NCBI RefSeq assembly: GCF_003025615.1 | Contig: NZ_PYMJ01000004.1 | Location: 208,185 to 272,184 of the forward strand | Origin: Photobacterium frigidiphilum | Lineage (GTDB): Bacteria; Pseudomonadota; Gammaproteobacteria; Enterobacterales; Vibrionaceae | Length of the DNA: 64,000 nt | Direction: 5' to 3' | Shown: positions 27,474 through 36,810 of the stretch, one piece after another | Position numbering within the stretch: the stretch's first letter is position 1 | How the letters are laid out: each line of letters opens with the position of its first letter | The notes under the pieces: model-generated | Seen by the model: the letters and a program-made list of their open reading frames with translations, nothing else | The model's database searches: none | Told to the model about the DNA's origin: nothing | Translations under genes and position numbers: made by a program

Positions 27474-28385
27474 ATGTACTACGGCTTTGATGTAGGCGGT
27501 ACTAAAATTGAATTTGGTGCGTTTAATGAAAAACTTGAGCGAGTAGCCACAGAGCGTGTAGCAACACCTGGGGATGATTACGATAAGCTGGTTGACACCA
27601 TCGTTGGTATTATTCAAAAAGCAGATAATGATTTAGGTTGTGAAGGCTTAGTTGGTATTGGTTTGCCGGGTATGGAAGATGCCCGCGATGGTTCTGTATT
27701 AACGTCGAATATTCCTGCGGCAAAAGGGCGTTTCTTACGTAAAGATCTAGAAGCCAAATTAGGTCGTACCGTTACTATTGATAATGATGCAAACTGTTTT
27801 GCCTTATCTGAAGCATGGGATGAGTCACTTCAAGGTGAAAAATCAGTACTAGGTTTAATCTTAGGAACGGGGTTTGGTGGCGGTTTAGTGTTTGATGGGC
27901 AAGTATTCTCTGGCATGAACCACGTAGCAGGGGAGCTTGGTCATACGCGTATGCCAATTGACGCTTGGTTCAGTCTTGGCGAAAAAGCACCGTTATTCAC
28001 ATGTGGCTGTGATAACAAGGGGTGTATCGACAATTACCTATCAGGTCGTGGTTTTGAGCAATTATATGCGCATTATTATGGCGAAAATCTGAAGGCAATC
28101 GAGATCATTAAATTACATGCTACTGGCGAAGAAAAAGCAGTAGAACATGTTGATCGCTTCATGGAAATGTTGGCGATCTGTTTAGCAAATATCTTCACAG
28201 GTTTAGATCCACATGTTGTTGTACTTGGCGGTGGCTTATCTAACTTCGAATTGCTGTACCAAGAATTGCCAAAACGAATAGCTAAGCATTTATTATCAGT
28301 GGCACAAGTGCCTAAAATTGTGAAAGCAAAACACGGTGATGCTGGTGGCGTACGTGGTGCTGCATTCTTGAATATCAAAAAATAA
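27474..28385 (+). CDS. nagK: N-acetyl-D-glucosamine kinase (ROK family)
   Basis: 303 residues, the exact length of E. coli NagK, and similar throughout. It phosphorylates free cytoplasmic GlcNAc to GlcNAc-6-phosphate, using GlcNAc salvaged from cell-wall turnover. Seen: ATP-binding [10 protein letters not shown], the ROK active-site segment [16 protein letters not shown] (catalytic Asp), GTGFGGGLV, and zinc-site residues in GELGHTRMP and [16 protein letters not shown] chose the ATG at 27474, behind GGGAG, over the one eight codons upstream. It has its own terminator and works in the same salvage area as anmK. Confidence 0.95.
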   Translation: MYYGFDVGGTKIEFGAFNEKLERVATERVATPGDDYDKLVDTIVGIIQKADNDLGCEGLVGIGLPGMEDARDGSVLTSNIPAAKGRFLRKDLEAKLGRTVTIDNDANCFALSEAWDESLQGEKSVLGLILGTGFGGGLVFDGQVFSGMNHVAGELGHTRMPIDAWFSLGEKAPLFTCGCDNKGCIDNYLSGRGFEQLYAHYYGENLKAIEIIKLHATGEEKAVEHVDRFMEMLAICLANIFTGLDPHVVVLGGGLSNFELLYQELPKRIAKHLLSVAQVPKIVKAKHGDAGGVRGAAFLNIKK

Positions 28386-28419
28386 ACATCCATTAACGTA
28401 ATCACGTAGCAATATTATT

Positions 28420-28443
28420 AAGCACCGCATGTCGGTGCTTTAT
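28420..28443 (+). terminator. Terminator after nagK
   Basis: Eight-base arms aagcaccg / cggtgctt with loop catgt and a short T-run, 34 bases after the nagK stop. Confidence 0.75.
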
Positions 28444-28464
28444 TGTATTTGAAGCGTATGTGTA

Positions 28465-28484
28465 TATACCCAATCTACCTCAAG
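28465..28484. repeat. Solo end of the dispersed repeat
   Basis: tatacccaatctacctcaag, a single left end of the palindromic repeat family without its partner, between the nagK terminator and the rhlE promoter region. Confidence 0.65.
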
Positions 28485-28591
28485 TATAAACCCATCTGTT
28501 TTATAAAGTGATTTGTTATATCTGGGGTTTGTATAACAGAGTAGGTCTGTTAGAATCCGCGCTCTTTACCGTTTGTTTGTAGGAATACACC

Positions 28592-29860
28592 ATGTCATTT
28601 CAAGCTTTAGGCCTGAATACTCAGCTAGTTGATACTGTTACAGAACTAGGCTTTAAAACACCAACACCCATTCAAGAACAAGCCATTCCTCAAGTATTGG
28701 CTGGTGATGATATTATGGCTGGTGCACAAACAGGAACCGGTAAAACAGCAGCATTCGGCCTACCGATGATTCAACGATTACTGGCGAGTCAGCAATCAGA
28801 ACACGACGAAGGTTATATAAAAAAGCCTGAGGCAATCCGTGCTTTAGTCTTAACGCCAACCCGTGAACTTGCCCAACAAGTGCACGATAGTATTTTGGCA
28901 TACAGTAAAAATACATCGATTAAGGTGGCCGTTGCCTATGGCGGCACCAGTATGGGAGTTCAGGTAAAAGCATTGAAGTCGGGTGTTGATATTTTGATTG
29001 CCACGCCAGGTCGATTATTGGATCATGCTTTTACGGGTACTGTCGATTTATCTAAGATTGAGTGCTTAGTATTAGATGAAGCTGATCGTATGCTAGATAT
29101 GGGTTTTGTCGTTGATATTAAACGCATCATGCAGCGCATGCCTAGAAAACGTCAAACGTTACTTTTTTCTGCAACATTTTCTAATCAAGTCAAAAAATTA
29201 GCTTACGATATTTTAGCTGATCCCAAGCTAATTGAAGTTACACCAGAAAATATTGCTGCCGAAAGTGTCACGCAAATGGTGTATCCAGTTGATAAACACC
29301 GTAAGCGTGAATTACTGTCTTACCTTATTGGTTCTCGAAATTGGAATCAGGTTTTAATCTTTACTAAAACAAAGCAAGGTTCAGATGAATTAGCAAAAGA
29401 GCTGATTCTTGATGGTATTAAAGCGGTTTCAATTAATGGTGATAAAAGCCAAGGTGCACGTCAACGTGCATTAAGTGACTTTAAAGAAGGTAAAGTACGC
29501 GCGATGGTTGCTACTGACGTTGCAGCACGAGGTTTAGATATTGAACAGCTAGGCTATGTTGTTAACTTCGATTTACCCTTTCAAGCTGAAGATTATGTTC
29601 ACCGTATTGGTCGTACTGGTCGTGCAGGTTTAACGGGCAGTGCTATTTCATTAATGAGTATTGATGAAGAATGGGCTCTGCGTGCAATTGAAGAATTATT
29701 AGATACACGCCTACCTCAAGAGTGGCTGGAAGGGTACGAACCAGATCCAACCATTAAAGCGCAAGATAACCGTCGTTCTAGCTCTACGTCTGAAAAACGC
29801 CGTATAAAAGCAAAATCTAAAATACATAAAAATCGCGGGCGTAATCAAACTAAGCGTTAA
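28592..29860 (+). CDS. rhlE: DEAD-box RNA helicase, RhlE type
   Basis: 422 residues. All core motifs can be read: Q-motif FKTPTPIQEQAIP, motif I AQTGTGKT, Ia PTRELAQQ, II LDEADRMLDMGF, III FSATF, V ATDVAARGLDIEQL, and VI HRIGRTGRAG. The C-terminal tail (about 385-422) is short, Lys/Arg-rich and likely binds RNA. The start MSFQALGLN and the motif spacing point to RhlE, which acts in ribosome maturation and RNA turnover. It is a single-gene unit. Confidence 0.9.
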   Translation: MSFQALGLNTQLVDTVTELGFKTPTPIQEQAIPQVLAGDDIMAGAQTGTGKTAAFGLPMIQRLLASQQSEHDEGYIKKPEAIRALVLTPTRELAQQVHDSILAYSKNTSIKVAVAYGGTSMGVQVKALKSGVDILIATPGRLLDHAFTGTVDLSKIECLVLDEADRMLDMGFVVDIKRIMQRMPRKRQTLLFSATFSNQVKKLAYDILADPKLIEVTPENIAAESVTQMVYPVDKHRKRELLSYLIGSRNWNQVLIFTKTKQGSDELAKELILDGIKAVSINGDKSQGARQRALSDFKEGKVRAMVATDVAARGLDIEQLGYVVNFDLPFQAEDYVHRIGRTGRAGLTGSAISLMSIDEEWALRAIEELLDTRLPQEWLEGYEPDPTIKAQDNRRSSSTSEKRRIKAKSKIHKNRGRNQTKR

Positions 29861-30175
29861 TCAATAAATACTAACTCTTTACTTATGGGTAAAGAAAGCC
29901 CCAGCATATTCAAAGAATAATACTGGGGCGACATTACCACCGCTGCCTACTTTATTTGTCGTAATAGAATTAATATTATTACTGTTGTTTCTATTTTTCA
30001 TATCAGTAATTATTGATTTTCTATTCCCCAAAATGTGTGCAATAACATTGCAAAACACATATAGAAAACCACATTAATTTATTACGTATGTAGTTGTAGG
30101 CTATCCCTGCGTTATAAAGTGTTGCTAATATAGCGCTTTTTTAGTTTATTTTACCCCAAGTTATCGTTTTACTTT
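29861..30175. other. 315-bp convergent spacer with hairpin
   Basis: The only structure seen is a hairpin at 29898-29929 (gccccagcatatt / aatactggggc). It has a T-rich run on the minus-strand side, so it could end transcription from the right, or end rhlE weakly. The rest is AT-rich without ORFs. Confidence 0.5.
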
Positions 30176-30907
30176 TTATTGTTTTTCTTCTGCTGCAAGC
30201 AGCAGGTCTTCCCCATCAGTTATCAGTAAATAAGATTTACTGATATCCAAATTACATAAATCTACAGATTGAGCTCCAAAAAATAAGTCACTATTACAAG
30301 ATTGAATTGTGAGATGTTTTGTTATGGTTCCTTTTGTGGCAACAATGGTTTGTAAGTCATTGAGATTAGTATTTATTACCTGAGTATCTGATTGGCTAAA
30401 AACACGTACTCTATACGTAGAATTCACGGCTGATGGCTGTCGTTTTAAAGCCGTTAGCATCAAATTATCTTGGAGTTTGCCACCATCTCGCCATGCAATT
30501 GCCCACCATTTATCGGTGTCTTCTATGGTAGTAGACTTTAATTCAGCTTGTTGTGTTTGACTGTTGGTATCTTGTATACCGAGGCTGGCTCTTATAGAAT
30601 CTGTTTTTGTCCATTCGAAGCTTTTACTCGTAATTTCATTATTATTGTTAGTAAGAGCTCTATTATTTGGGTCAAAAAGTAGTGATGTACTGGTACTACT
30701 ATTTACAAAATAATCCATTGAGTCTAATGACGTATTTACAAATTGCACGTTAGCACTACGCGTACGATTAAGGTCAGCAATGTTTGGATCTATCTCTGCT
30801 ACCGCTTGTACTTCTTCAATAACAGCCTCTATTGCATCGTCACCGCTTGAGCCTCCGCAACCAATAAGAGAAAAAGAAAGACAAATACTAAGTGCATACC
30901 TAAACAT
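30176..30907 (-). CDS. Hypothetical lipoprotein
   Basis: 243 residues from the ATG at 30907, chosen because a GAGG ribosome site precedes it and a lipoprotein signal follows at once (FRYALSICLSFSLIGC, lipobox LIGC). Lipid attachment would be at the Cys, followed by GGSSGDD, a flexible acidic linker with no inner-membrane retention Asp at +2. The rest is Thr/Asn/Ser-rich with a conserved-looking DKWWAIAWRDGGKL and two Cys near the end (IQSCNSDLFF, VDLCNLD). I do not recognise a family. Confidence 0.7.
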   Translation of the reverse strand: MFRYALSICLSFSLIGCGGSSGDDAIEAVIEEVQAVAEIDPNIADLNRTRSANVQFVNTSLDSMDYFVNSSTSTSLLFDPNNRALTNNNNEITSKSFEWTKTDSIRASLGIQDTNSQTQQAELKSTTIEDTDKWWAIAWRDGGKLQDNLMLTALKRQPSAVNSTYRVRVFSQSDTQVINTNLNDLQTIVATKGTITKHLTIQSCNSDLFFGAQSVDLCNLDISKSYLLITDGEDLLLAAEEKQ

Positions 30908-31144
30908 GTTAGCAACCTCTTTTATTATTATTCCTGACCACGAAATAAGCATATTTCAATTCTTAGTGTTTTTTTGATGAATATATGCAGTAAAGGTGAA
31001 CTAATGTTAAGTCATTAATAAATAAATGAATTCATTCTCTTAAATATGAGAATTTTATTATCAAAGCTAAAAAATAGGACTTATTAGTGTCAATTAATCG
31101 TTTTTAAATCATATTTTCGACAATGAAGCTGTCGCATAAGACTG
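30908..31144. other. AT-rich spacer upstream of the lipoprotein gene
   Basis: Carries the presumed promoter of the minus-strand lipoprotein gene. No ORF or clear hairpin was seen. The dispersed-repeat cluster starts at its right edge. Confidence 0.4.
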
Positions 31145-31410
31145 TATACCCAAGCTACCTCAATATGCAGGATTCAGAGTGATCTCAGCGTGTTTAATTC
31201 AAGGAAAATGTGTGTAGGAATGGCATTCCCTTTCAAACACATTTGACACAGAAGTAGATACGCTGAATCACTCCCGAAGGGCGAGTTTTGTTGGGCTCAA
31301 TGCGGTGTTACTTATTTTCAACGTAGAACGACTAGGTCTATAAACAAGTGCCTTTCCTAGTGCCCAACAAATTCTCGCTGAAACGAGCATATTGAGGTAA
31401 CTTGGGTATA
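31145..31410. repeat. Full-length copy of the dispersed palindromic element
   Basis: 266 bp bounded by 24-base inverted ends with a single mismatch (left tatacccaagctacctcaat..., right ...attgaggtaacttgggtata). Inside are two further hairpin domains. The left has gagtgatctcagcgt pairing with acgctgaatcactc, and an inner stem from aatgtgt to acacatt. The right has gcgagttttgttgggc pairing with gcccaacaaattctcgc, and contains caacgtagaacgactaggt. There is no ORF, so it is a non-autonomous, MITE-like or structured-RNA element. Shorter relatives are spread over the window. Confidence 0.85.
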
Positions 31411-31433
31411 GATATCACATGAATTTTTCTGAT

Positions 31434-31526
31434 TAGATCACTCTGAATTCTGCATCTTGAGGCCTTTGAGTGTATACCCATGTTACCTCAAGGTGCTGAC
31501 TTTGCATCTTGAAGGATCAAGGTATA
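31434..31526. repeat. Two partial copies of the dispersed element next to the full copy
   Basis: 31434-31472 is a lone right half (atcactctgaattctgcatc, then cttgagg). 31473-31526 is a 54-bp mini-palindrome from tatacccatgttacctcaag to cttgaaggatcaaggtata. With the full copy they make a nested cluster between the lipoprotein and ppsR genes. Confidence 0.75.
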
Positions 31527-31595
31527 GAACCTTTACCCTTGATGATTTTTAATCACAAAAGATAAAGGTTATTTTTTAAAGATAAATATCTTTTA

Positions 31596-32429
31596 TTAGC
31601 ACATTTTCCGTTTTAAACCACTAATGTCGAGTAGTCGGGTGGCGATTTCTTCTACTGAAAGAGATGATGTATTTAAGTAGGGTATCGCTTCCCGTCTAAA
31701 CATTCCTTCAACTTTATGCAGTTCTTTTTCACACTGCTCTAAGCTCGCATAATCGCTGTTGGCGTAGCGTTCATTTCGTATTGCGACTAGGCGTTCGATG
31801 TCAATGGTTAGCCCATAGGTTTTAAAGCGATAAGGCTCTATGGCAGCAGGCAGTTTAAGGCTTGTCATATCTTCGGCGATGAAGGGATAGTTCACTGCTC
31901 TTATGCCAAATTGCATCGCAAGATACAGGCTTGTTGGGGTTTTTCCGCAACGTGATACTCCCAATAAAATCACATCGGCTTGGTCAAGATTATTCAGTGA
32001 AATTCCATCATCATGCGCGAGGGTGTATTCAATAGCTGCAATGCGATCTTGATAGCTAGCGGCATCCTTGTTAATACTATGTGAACGTTGTAACTGAGGC
32101 TCTGGTTCAAGCTGCAAATCGTGCTTTAAAGGCTCGACTAGCACATTTAAGACGTCGTAGAAATGAGCGTTACTTTGTTCAATGATAACCTTCACGTCAG
32201 GTATAACGATTGAATAGAAGACTAATGGCTTGATGCCTGTCCTTTCATGGGATTGATTTACAAGTGTTTTTACCTGTTCTGCACGTTCATTTGTTTCAAT
32301 GAAAGGGTGCGTTGTTTGGTGTGTTTCTATTGGAAATTGCCCTAAAACGGCATGTCCAAGTGTTTCAGAAGTGATCGCTGTACCGTCAGAAACGTAAAAC
32401 ACATCACGAAAATTGGATTTGCGCTGCAT
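31596..32429 (-). CDS. ppsR: PEP synthase regulatory protein (bifunctional kinase/phosphorylase)
   Basis: 277 residues of the DUF299 family. It controls PEP synthase by ADP-dependent phosphorylation of a Thr next to the catalytic His, and by Pi-dependent reversal. The N-terminal VFYVSDGTAITSETLGHAVL and the P-loop GVSRCGKTPTS (about residues 153-163) are typical, as is YGLTIDIERLVAIRNER. It is divergent from its target ppsA across about 180 bp, the arrangement commonly seen in gammaproteobacteria. The ATG at 32429 begins MQRKSNFRDVFYVSDGT. Confidence 0.95.
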   Translation of the reverse strand: MQRKSNFRDVFYVSDGTAITSETLGHAVLGQFPIETHQTTHPFIETNERAEQVKTLVNQSHERTGIKPLVFYSIVIPDVKVIIEQSNAHFYDVLNVLVEPLKHDLQLEPEPQLQRSHSINKDAASYQDRIAAIEYTLAHDDGISLNNLDQADVILLGVSRCGKTPTSLYLAMQFGIRAVNYPFIAEDMTSLKLPAAIEPYRFKTYGLTIDIERLVAIRNERYANSDYASLEQCEKELHKVEGMFRREAIPYLNTSSLSVEEIATRLLDISGLKRKMC

Positions 32430-32613
32430 AAAAAGTTGAATCCTTCAAATAATTCTGTAACGTTCACTGTATAAATACTTATAACAATAACTTTACAGGG
32501 TATAGACATCAGCCCGACCATTGTGACGCAGTATTTTTTTAACTGCCAATGCAATCGTTTCCGTTGAGATCTTGCCCACATTTAAGCTAAATCCAAAAGC
32601 AAGGAGATTCGTC

Positions 32614-34977
32614 GTGCAACAGAATGTAGTTTGGTACGATGCTTTATCAATGAATGACGTTGATAAAGTGGGTGGAAAAAATGCTTCGCTGGGTGAGATG
32701 GTAGCCAATCTTGCAAATGCAGGTGTGAAAGTTCCAAATGGATATGCGACAACCTCGCATGCTTTTAATCAATTTCTGGAAGCTGGCGGATTAAACAAGC
32801 GTATTTATCAACTATTAGAAGAACTTGATGTTGATGATGTGAATGCGTTAAAAGTTGCTGGTGAAACCATTCGCAACTGGGTATTGGACGCTGAATTTCC
32901 GGCTGACTTAGAGCAGGATATTCGAGCATGTTATGCTGAACTTGGTAACGGTGACGACATGTTGTCTGTTGCTGTTCGTTCATCTGCAACTGCTGAAGAT
33001 TTACCTGATGCTTCGTTTGCCGGTCAGCAAGAAACATTTCTAAATGTGCGCGGAATCGATGCCGTTATTGAAGCAACAAAGCATGTATTCGCTTCGTTGT
33101 TTAATGACCGTGCTATTTCATACCGTGTTCACCAAGGGTTTGATCATGAAGGTGTTGCATTGTCTGCTGGTATTCAGCGTATGGTACGTTCAGACAAAGC
33201 TTCTTCGGGGGTAATGTTTACCCTTGATACCGAGTCTGGCTTTGATCAGGTGGTATTTATTACCTCATCATGGGGCTTAGGTGAAATGGTTGTGCAGGGG
33301 GCTGTTAACCCAGATGAATTCTACGTTCATAAGCCAACACTTGAAGCTGGTAATCATGCCGTTGTGCGTCGTACCATTGGTTCTAAACAAATCAAAATGG
33401 TTTACGCCGAGGGTAAAGAGCTAGGTACACAAGTTGATGTGATTGATACAACTGAAGAAGAACGTCAGCAATTTTCGTTAACTGATGATGAAATTACATC
33501 TTTAGCAAAACAAGCGCTGATTATCGAAAAACATTACGGTCGCCCGATGGATATCGAATGGGCCAAAGATGGTATTACTGGTGAATTACTGATTGTTCAG
33601 GCGCGTCCTGAAACAGTACGTTCTCGTGATGACCAACAAGTGATGGAACGCTTTCATCTAAATGCTCAAGCTTCGGCAATCATTGAAGGCCGTGCTATTG
33701 GTCAGCGTATTGGTGTTGGTGCTGTTCGTGTTGTTGCTGATTTAAGTGAGATGGATCAGGTTCAACCGGGTGATGTATTGGTTGCAGACATGACAGACCC
33801 AGATTGGGAACCTGTGATGAAAAAAGCATCCGCTATTGTCACTAATCGAGGCGGGCGTACATGTCACGCGGCTATCATTGCACGTGAACTAGGTATACCT
33901 GCGGTTGTTGGTTGTGGTAATGCAACATCAATTTTAAGCACTGGTCAGCATGTCACTGTATCTTGTGCGCAAGGCGAAACTGGCTTTGTGTATGAAGGTG
34001 AACTTGATTTTGAAATTCGTCGTTCATCAGTGACTGATCTACCAGATCTTCCTCTTAAAGTCATGATGAATGTGGGCAACCCAGATCGTGCATTTGATTT
34101 TGCTTGTATTCCAAATGAAGGTGTAGGGCTAGCTCGACTAGAGTTCATCATTAACAAGATGATCGGTATTCACCCGAAAGCTTTGCTTAACTACGATGAA
34201 CAATCTGACGAGATTAAAGCTGAAATCGATAAGCGCATTGTGGGTTACGATAACCCTGTTGAATTCTACATCGAGAAGTTAACGGAAGGTATTTCAACGC
34301 TTGCTGCAGCATTTTGGCCCAAACGCGTTATTGTGCGTATGTCTGATTTTAAGTCGAATGAATACCGCAACTTAGTAGGGGGCATTAACTATGAGCCGAC
34401 GGAGGAAAACCCAATGTTAGGCTTCCGTGGTGCTTCTCGTTATATTTCGCCACAGTTCCAAGATTGTTTTGCACTTGAATGTGAAGCAATGAAGCGCGTT
34501 CGTGAAAAGATGGGCTTAAAAAATGTAGAAATCATGATCCCATTTGTACGTACAGTGAGTGAAGCTGCATCGGTTATCGATTTGCTGGCTAAATTCGATC
34601 TTCGTCGTGGTGAAAATGGTCTGAAAGTGATTATGATGTGTGAGTTGCCGTCGAATGCGATTCTAGCGGATGATTTCTTGAAGTATTTTGATGGCTTCTC
34701 GATTGGCTCAAACGATATGACTCAGTTAACGCTTGGTCTTGACCGAGATTCTGGCGAAATTGCGCACATGTTTGATGAGCGAAATCCAGCAGTAAAAGCG
34801 ATGTTGTCTATGGCCATTAAAGCTGCCAATAAAGCCGGTAAATATGTCGGTATTTGTGGTCAAGGACCATCAGATCACGATGATCTGGCAGATTGGTTGA
34901 TGGAGCAGGGCATTGACTCCGTATCTTTAAACCCAGACACCGTACTCGAAACATGGGTACACTTGGGTAAAAAGTAA
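32614..34977 (+). CDS. ppsA: Phosphoenolpyruvate synthase
   Basis: Converts pyruvate, ATP and water to PEP, AMP and phosphate for gluconeogenesis. 787 residues from the GTG at 32614, which stands seven bases after AGGAG; the 14 codons upstream in frame lack a ribosome site and exceed the family length (E. coli 792). The order is the N-terminal ATP-grasp-like domain ([33 protein letters not shown]), the phospho-His domain with [17 protein letters not shown] (His 418), and the C-terminal PEP barrel ending in [10 protein letters not shown] with its catalytic Cys. The Thr next to the His is the expected PpsR target. Confidence 0.97.
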   Translation: MQQNVVWYDALSMNDVDKVGGKNASLGEMVANLANAGVKVPNGYATTSHAFNQFLEAGGLNKRIYQLLEELDVDDVNALKVAGETIRNWVLDAEFPADLEQDIRACYAELGNGDDMLSVAVRSSATAEDLPDASFAGQQETFLNVRGIDAVIEATKHVFASLFNDRAISYRVHQGFDHEGVALSAGIQRMVRSDKASSGVMFTLDTESGFDQVVFITSSWGLGEMVVQGAVNPDEFYVHKPTLEAGNHAVVRRTIGSKQIKMVYAEGKELGTQVDVIDTTEEERQQFSLTDDEITSLAKQALIIEKHYGRPMDIEWAKDGITGELLIVQARPETVRSRDDQQVMERFHLNAQASAIIEGRAIGQRIGVGAVRVVADLSEMDQVQPGDVLVADMTDPDWEPVMKKASAIVTNRGGRTCHAAIIARELGIPAVVGCGNATSILSTGQHVTVSCAQGETGFVYEGELDFEIRRSSVTDLPDLPLKVMMNVGNPDRAFDFACIPNEGVGLARLEFIINKMIGIHPKALLNYDEQSDEIKAEIDKRIVGYDNPVEFYIEKLTEGISTLAAAFWPKRVIVRMSDFKSNEYRNLVGGINYEPTEENPMLGFRGASRYISPQFQDCFALECEAMKRVREKMGLKNVEIMIPFVRTVSEAASVIDLLAKFDLRRGENGLKVIMMCELPSNAILADDFLKYFDGFSIGSNDMTQLTLGLDRDSGEIAHMFDERNPAVKAMLSMAIKAANKAGKYVGICGQGPSDHDDLADWLMEQGIDSVSLNPDTVLETWVHLGKK

Positions 34978-35002
34978 GTCTGAATAGAAATTATGTTTAT
35001 TT

Positions 35003-35028
35003 AAAGCCTGCATTTGCAGGCTTTTTTT
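35003..35028 (+). terminator. Terminator after ppsA
   Basis: Ten-base perfect arms aaagcctgca / tgcaggcttt with a two-base loop and a run of T. Confidence 0.88.
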
Positions 35029-35063
35029 ATATCATGTGTCCCGTTTTGAAATGTGTATGTTGA

Positions 35064-35513
35064 TTACCCATTTTTTGCTGACAATTTTGCGCGAATAAAC
35101 TCTGAATGGTCAAGGTAAATTAACTCTGCCACTTGACGGATCACTGCTTCTTCCATGGGTTCGATAATTCCGTCGGCATAGGCGACTTGCCACATCGCTT
35201 CAATAAGCTGAAAGCGTTCTTCTGGTATAAGTTCACGTAGTTTCGTTGTAAATTCATATAAAGAAACAGATTTTTCACTTCTTACCATTGCTTCTGCGAG
35301 TAAATCTATAGCTCTTCTTTCATCTATATCGAGTAGTTTAATCAGCAGCTGTACTTTGGCTGCTTCTTCTCTAGGATCTACTTGGTGATCAGCATTGGCA
35401 ACCTCACACAATAAAGAGGCCATCGCTAAATTCATTGTTGGGGTATCAATAGCACCGCCATCGCTGCCTTCATGCATGACTTGGCGAAATAAAGTGCGTA
35501 ACTGTTTGAACAT
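35064..35513 (-). CDS. TerB-like protein
   Basis: 149 residues, all-helical, of the tellurite-resistance TerB fold: LAMASLLCEVANADHQVDPREE in the first half and MWQVAYADGIIEPMEEAVIR in the second, each with the acidic ADGxID/E type metal-binding loop. Stand-alone proteins of this kind are widespread and are not shown to give tellurite resistance. No other ter gene is nearby. It is soluble and a single-gene unit. Confidence 0.85.
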   Translation of the reverse strand: MFKQLRTLFRQVMHEGSDGGAIDTPTMNLAMASLLCEVANADHQVDPREEAAKVQLLIKLLDIDERRAIDLLAEAMVRSEKSVSLYEFTTKLRELIPEERFQLIEAMWQVAYADGIIEPMEEAVIRQVAELIYLDHSEFIRAKLSAKNG

Positions 35514-35687
35514 AATGTGCCTCTTACTCTACGTATTAATTTGTCGCTTTATTACTAACTATGGTTTGTTTGGTAATAAATCAAGGTTTCAATAGGAATG
35601 AATCCACTCTAACTCCCTTGCTCATAAAGGTTATGACAACACTCATCGCACACTGTTCCATTAAAATACAGTTCTATAAATAACGTT

Positions 35688-35760
35688 TATACCCAAGTCA
35701 TCTCAAGATGTTCGTATCGACGAGAATTTATTGGGCTCTAGGCGAGGTGGCTTGGGTATA
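35688..35760. repeat. Dispersed palindromic repeat, short copy
   Basis: 73 bp with inverted ends (tatacccaagtcatctcaag / gaggtggcttgggtata). The inner part has gagaatttattgggctcta, related to the right domain of the full copy. It ends two bases before the AraC-family stop codon and may serve as that gene's 3' structure. Confidence 0.8.
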
Positions 35761-35762
35761 TG

Positions 35763-36647
35763 CTAATACTTAAAGCGTTGCCTAAATTCTCTAGGGGTAA
35801 GAGAGCTCCATTTTTTAAAACGAGTGCTGAAATTGGCAGGGTTTGGATACCCGCTTGATTCACTAATATGTTGTATTGGCCATTCAGTCGCACTTAATAG
35901 ACGAGCAGCATATTCCATCCGTAATCGTGTTAAATGCGCAATAGGGCTATGGCAATAATATTGTTGGCACAAGCGGTGAAAGTGAGGCTCAGAACAAGGG
36001 TGCAATGCCGCTAGTTCAGCCACGCTCCACTGGCGATGAAGTTGTTCTTTAGCGCGATCAAACACTTTTTCTAATCGTTGTAACGAGATAGGCATAGATG
36101 TCGGTAAACGATTAGTTACTAATAAGCGTATTTGTTCAACTAGATTATCTCCTAGCTGGTTACCAACAGGATAGGGTAACGACATCGATTGATGTAAGCA
36201 GTCTATGGTTTTACGCAGCATATCAGCACATTGCGTTTTGCTGTATGTGACTTCGTTAGGCATTGTTTTTGCCCACTCGCCATTATCACTTAACATTACC
36301 CACGCTATATCCCATGTATTTTCATTTTCAGCGTCTAATGTTTCGTTATCAGCATCTTTTTCTTTTTGGGTTATCCCAAATCCATTCGCAGAACCAGGCG
36401 GAACATGAATAACGCTACCGCTTTCCAGTGTCCATTTTCGCACGGGTGTTTCTAGCCAACCTTCACCGCAACAAGTAAATAGCAACATATGCATATTGGG
36501 GTTACGACGGTATACCGTAAAACTCTGGCGTGCGTAGTTTACGCCGCACTGCACGATTTGGTGTTTCTCTAAAGCCATAAGCTGACCTTGATCGATCGTT
36601 GTCGTGCGGCATTGATCCGATATTTCATAGTACTCAGGCCAACTCAT
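35763..36647 (-). CDS. AraC-family transcriptional regulator
   Basis: 294 residues. The N-terminal cupin-like sensing domain (about 20-110) includes MLLFTCCGEGWLETP and GSVIHVPPGSANGFG. The C-terminal AraC DNA-binding domain (about 195-294) has two helix-turn-helix units, WSVAELAALHPCSEPHFHRL and WPIQHISESSGYPNPANFSTR, and the closing TPREFRQRF. An acidic insert (KEKDADNETLDAENENTWD) interrupts the sensing domain. It is divergent from the MATE gene across about 160 bp, so the pump is a candidate target; the more usual sugar-regulon role cannot be excluded. Confidence 0.88.
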   Translation of the reverse strand: MSWPEYYEISDQCRTTTIDQGQLMALEKHQIVQCGVNYARQSFTVYRRNPNMHMLLFTCCGEGWLETPVRKWTLESGSVIHVPPGSANGFGITQKEKDADNETLDAENENTWDIAWVMLSDNGEWAKTMPNEVTYSKTQCADMLRKTIDCLHQSMSLPYPVGNQLGDNLVEQIRLLVTNRLPTSMPISLQRLEKVFDRAKEQLHRQWSVAELAALHPCSEPHFHRLCQQYYCHSPIAHLTRLRMEYAARLLSATEWPIQHISESSGYPNPANFSTRFKKWSSLTPREFRQRFKY

Positions 36648-36810
36648 GTTTTCTCCTTTCTGTTTTTATCTTGTTTTGATATTAATTAATAATCGTATAA
36701 AAATATCATTTGATAGTTTGGCAAAGGTTGTTGAGAAGATAGCATAAGTCGTTATTTACCTTTAGGCGTATGATCCACCTCACATAAGCAAACATTAGAA
36801 GGGGGCAAAA

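Noticed and set aside
35064..35513. Tellurite-resistance locus
   Set aside because: A single TerB-like gene without terC, terD or terZ neighbours does not support a resistance cluster.
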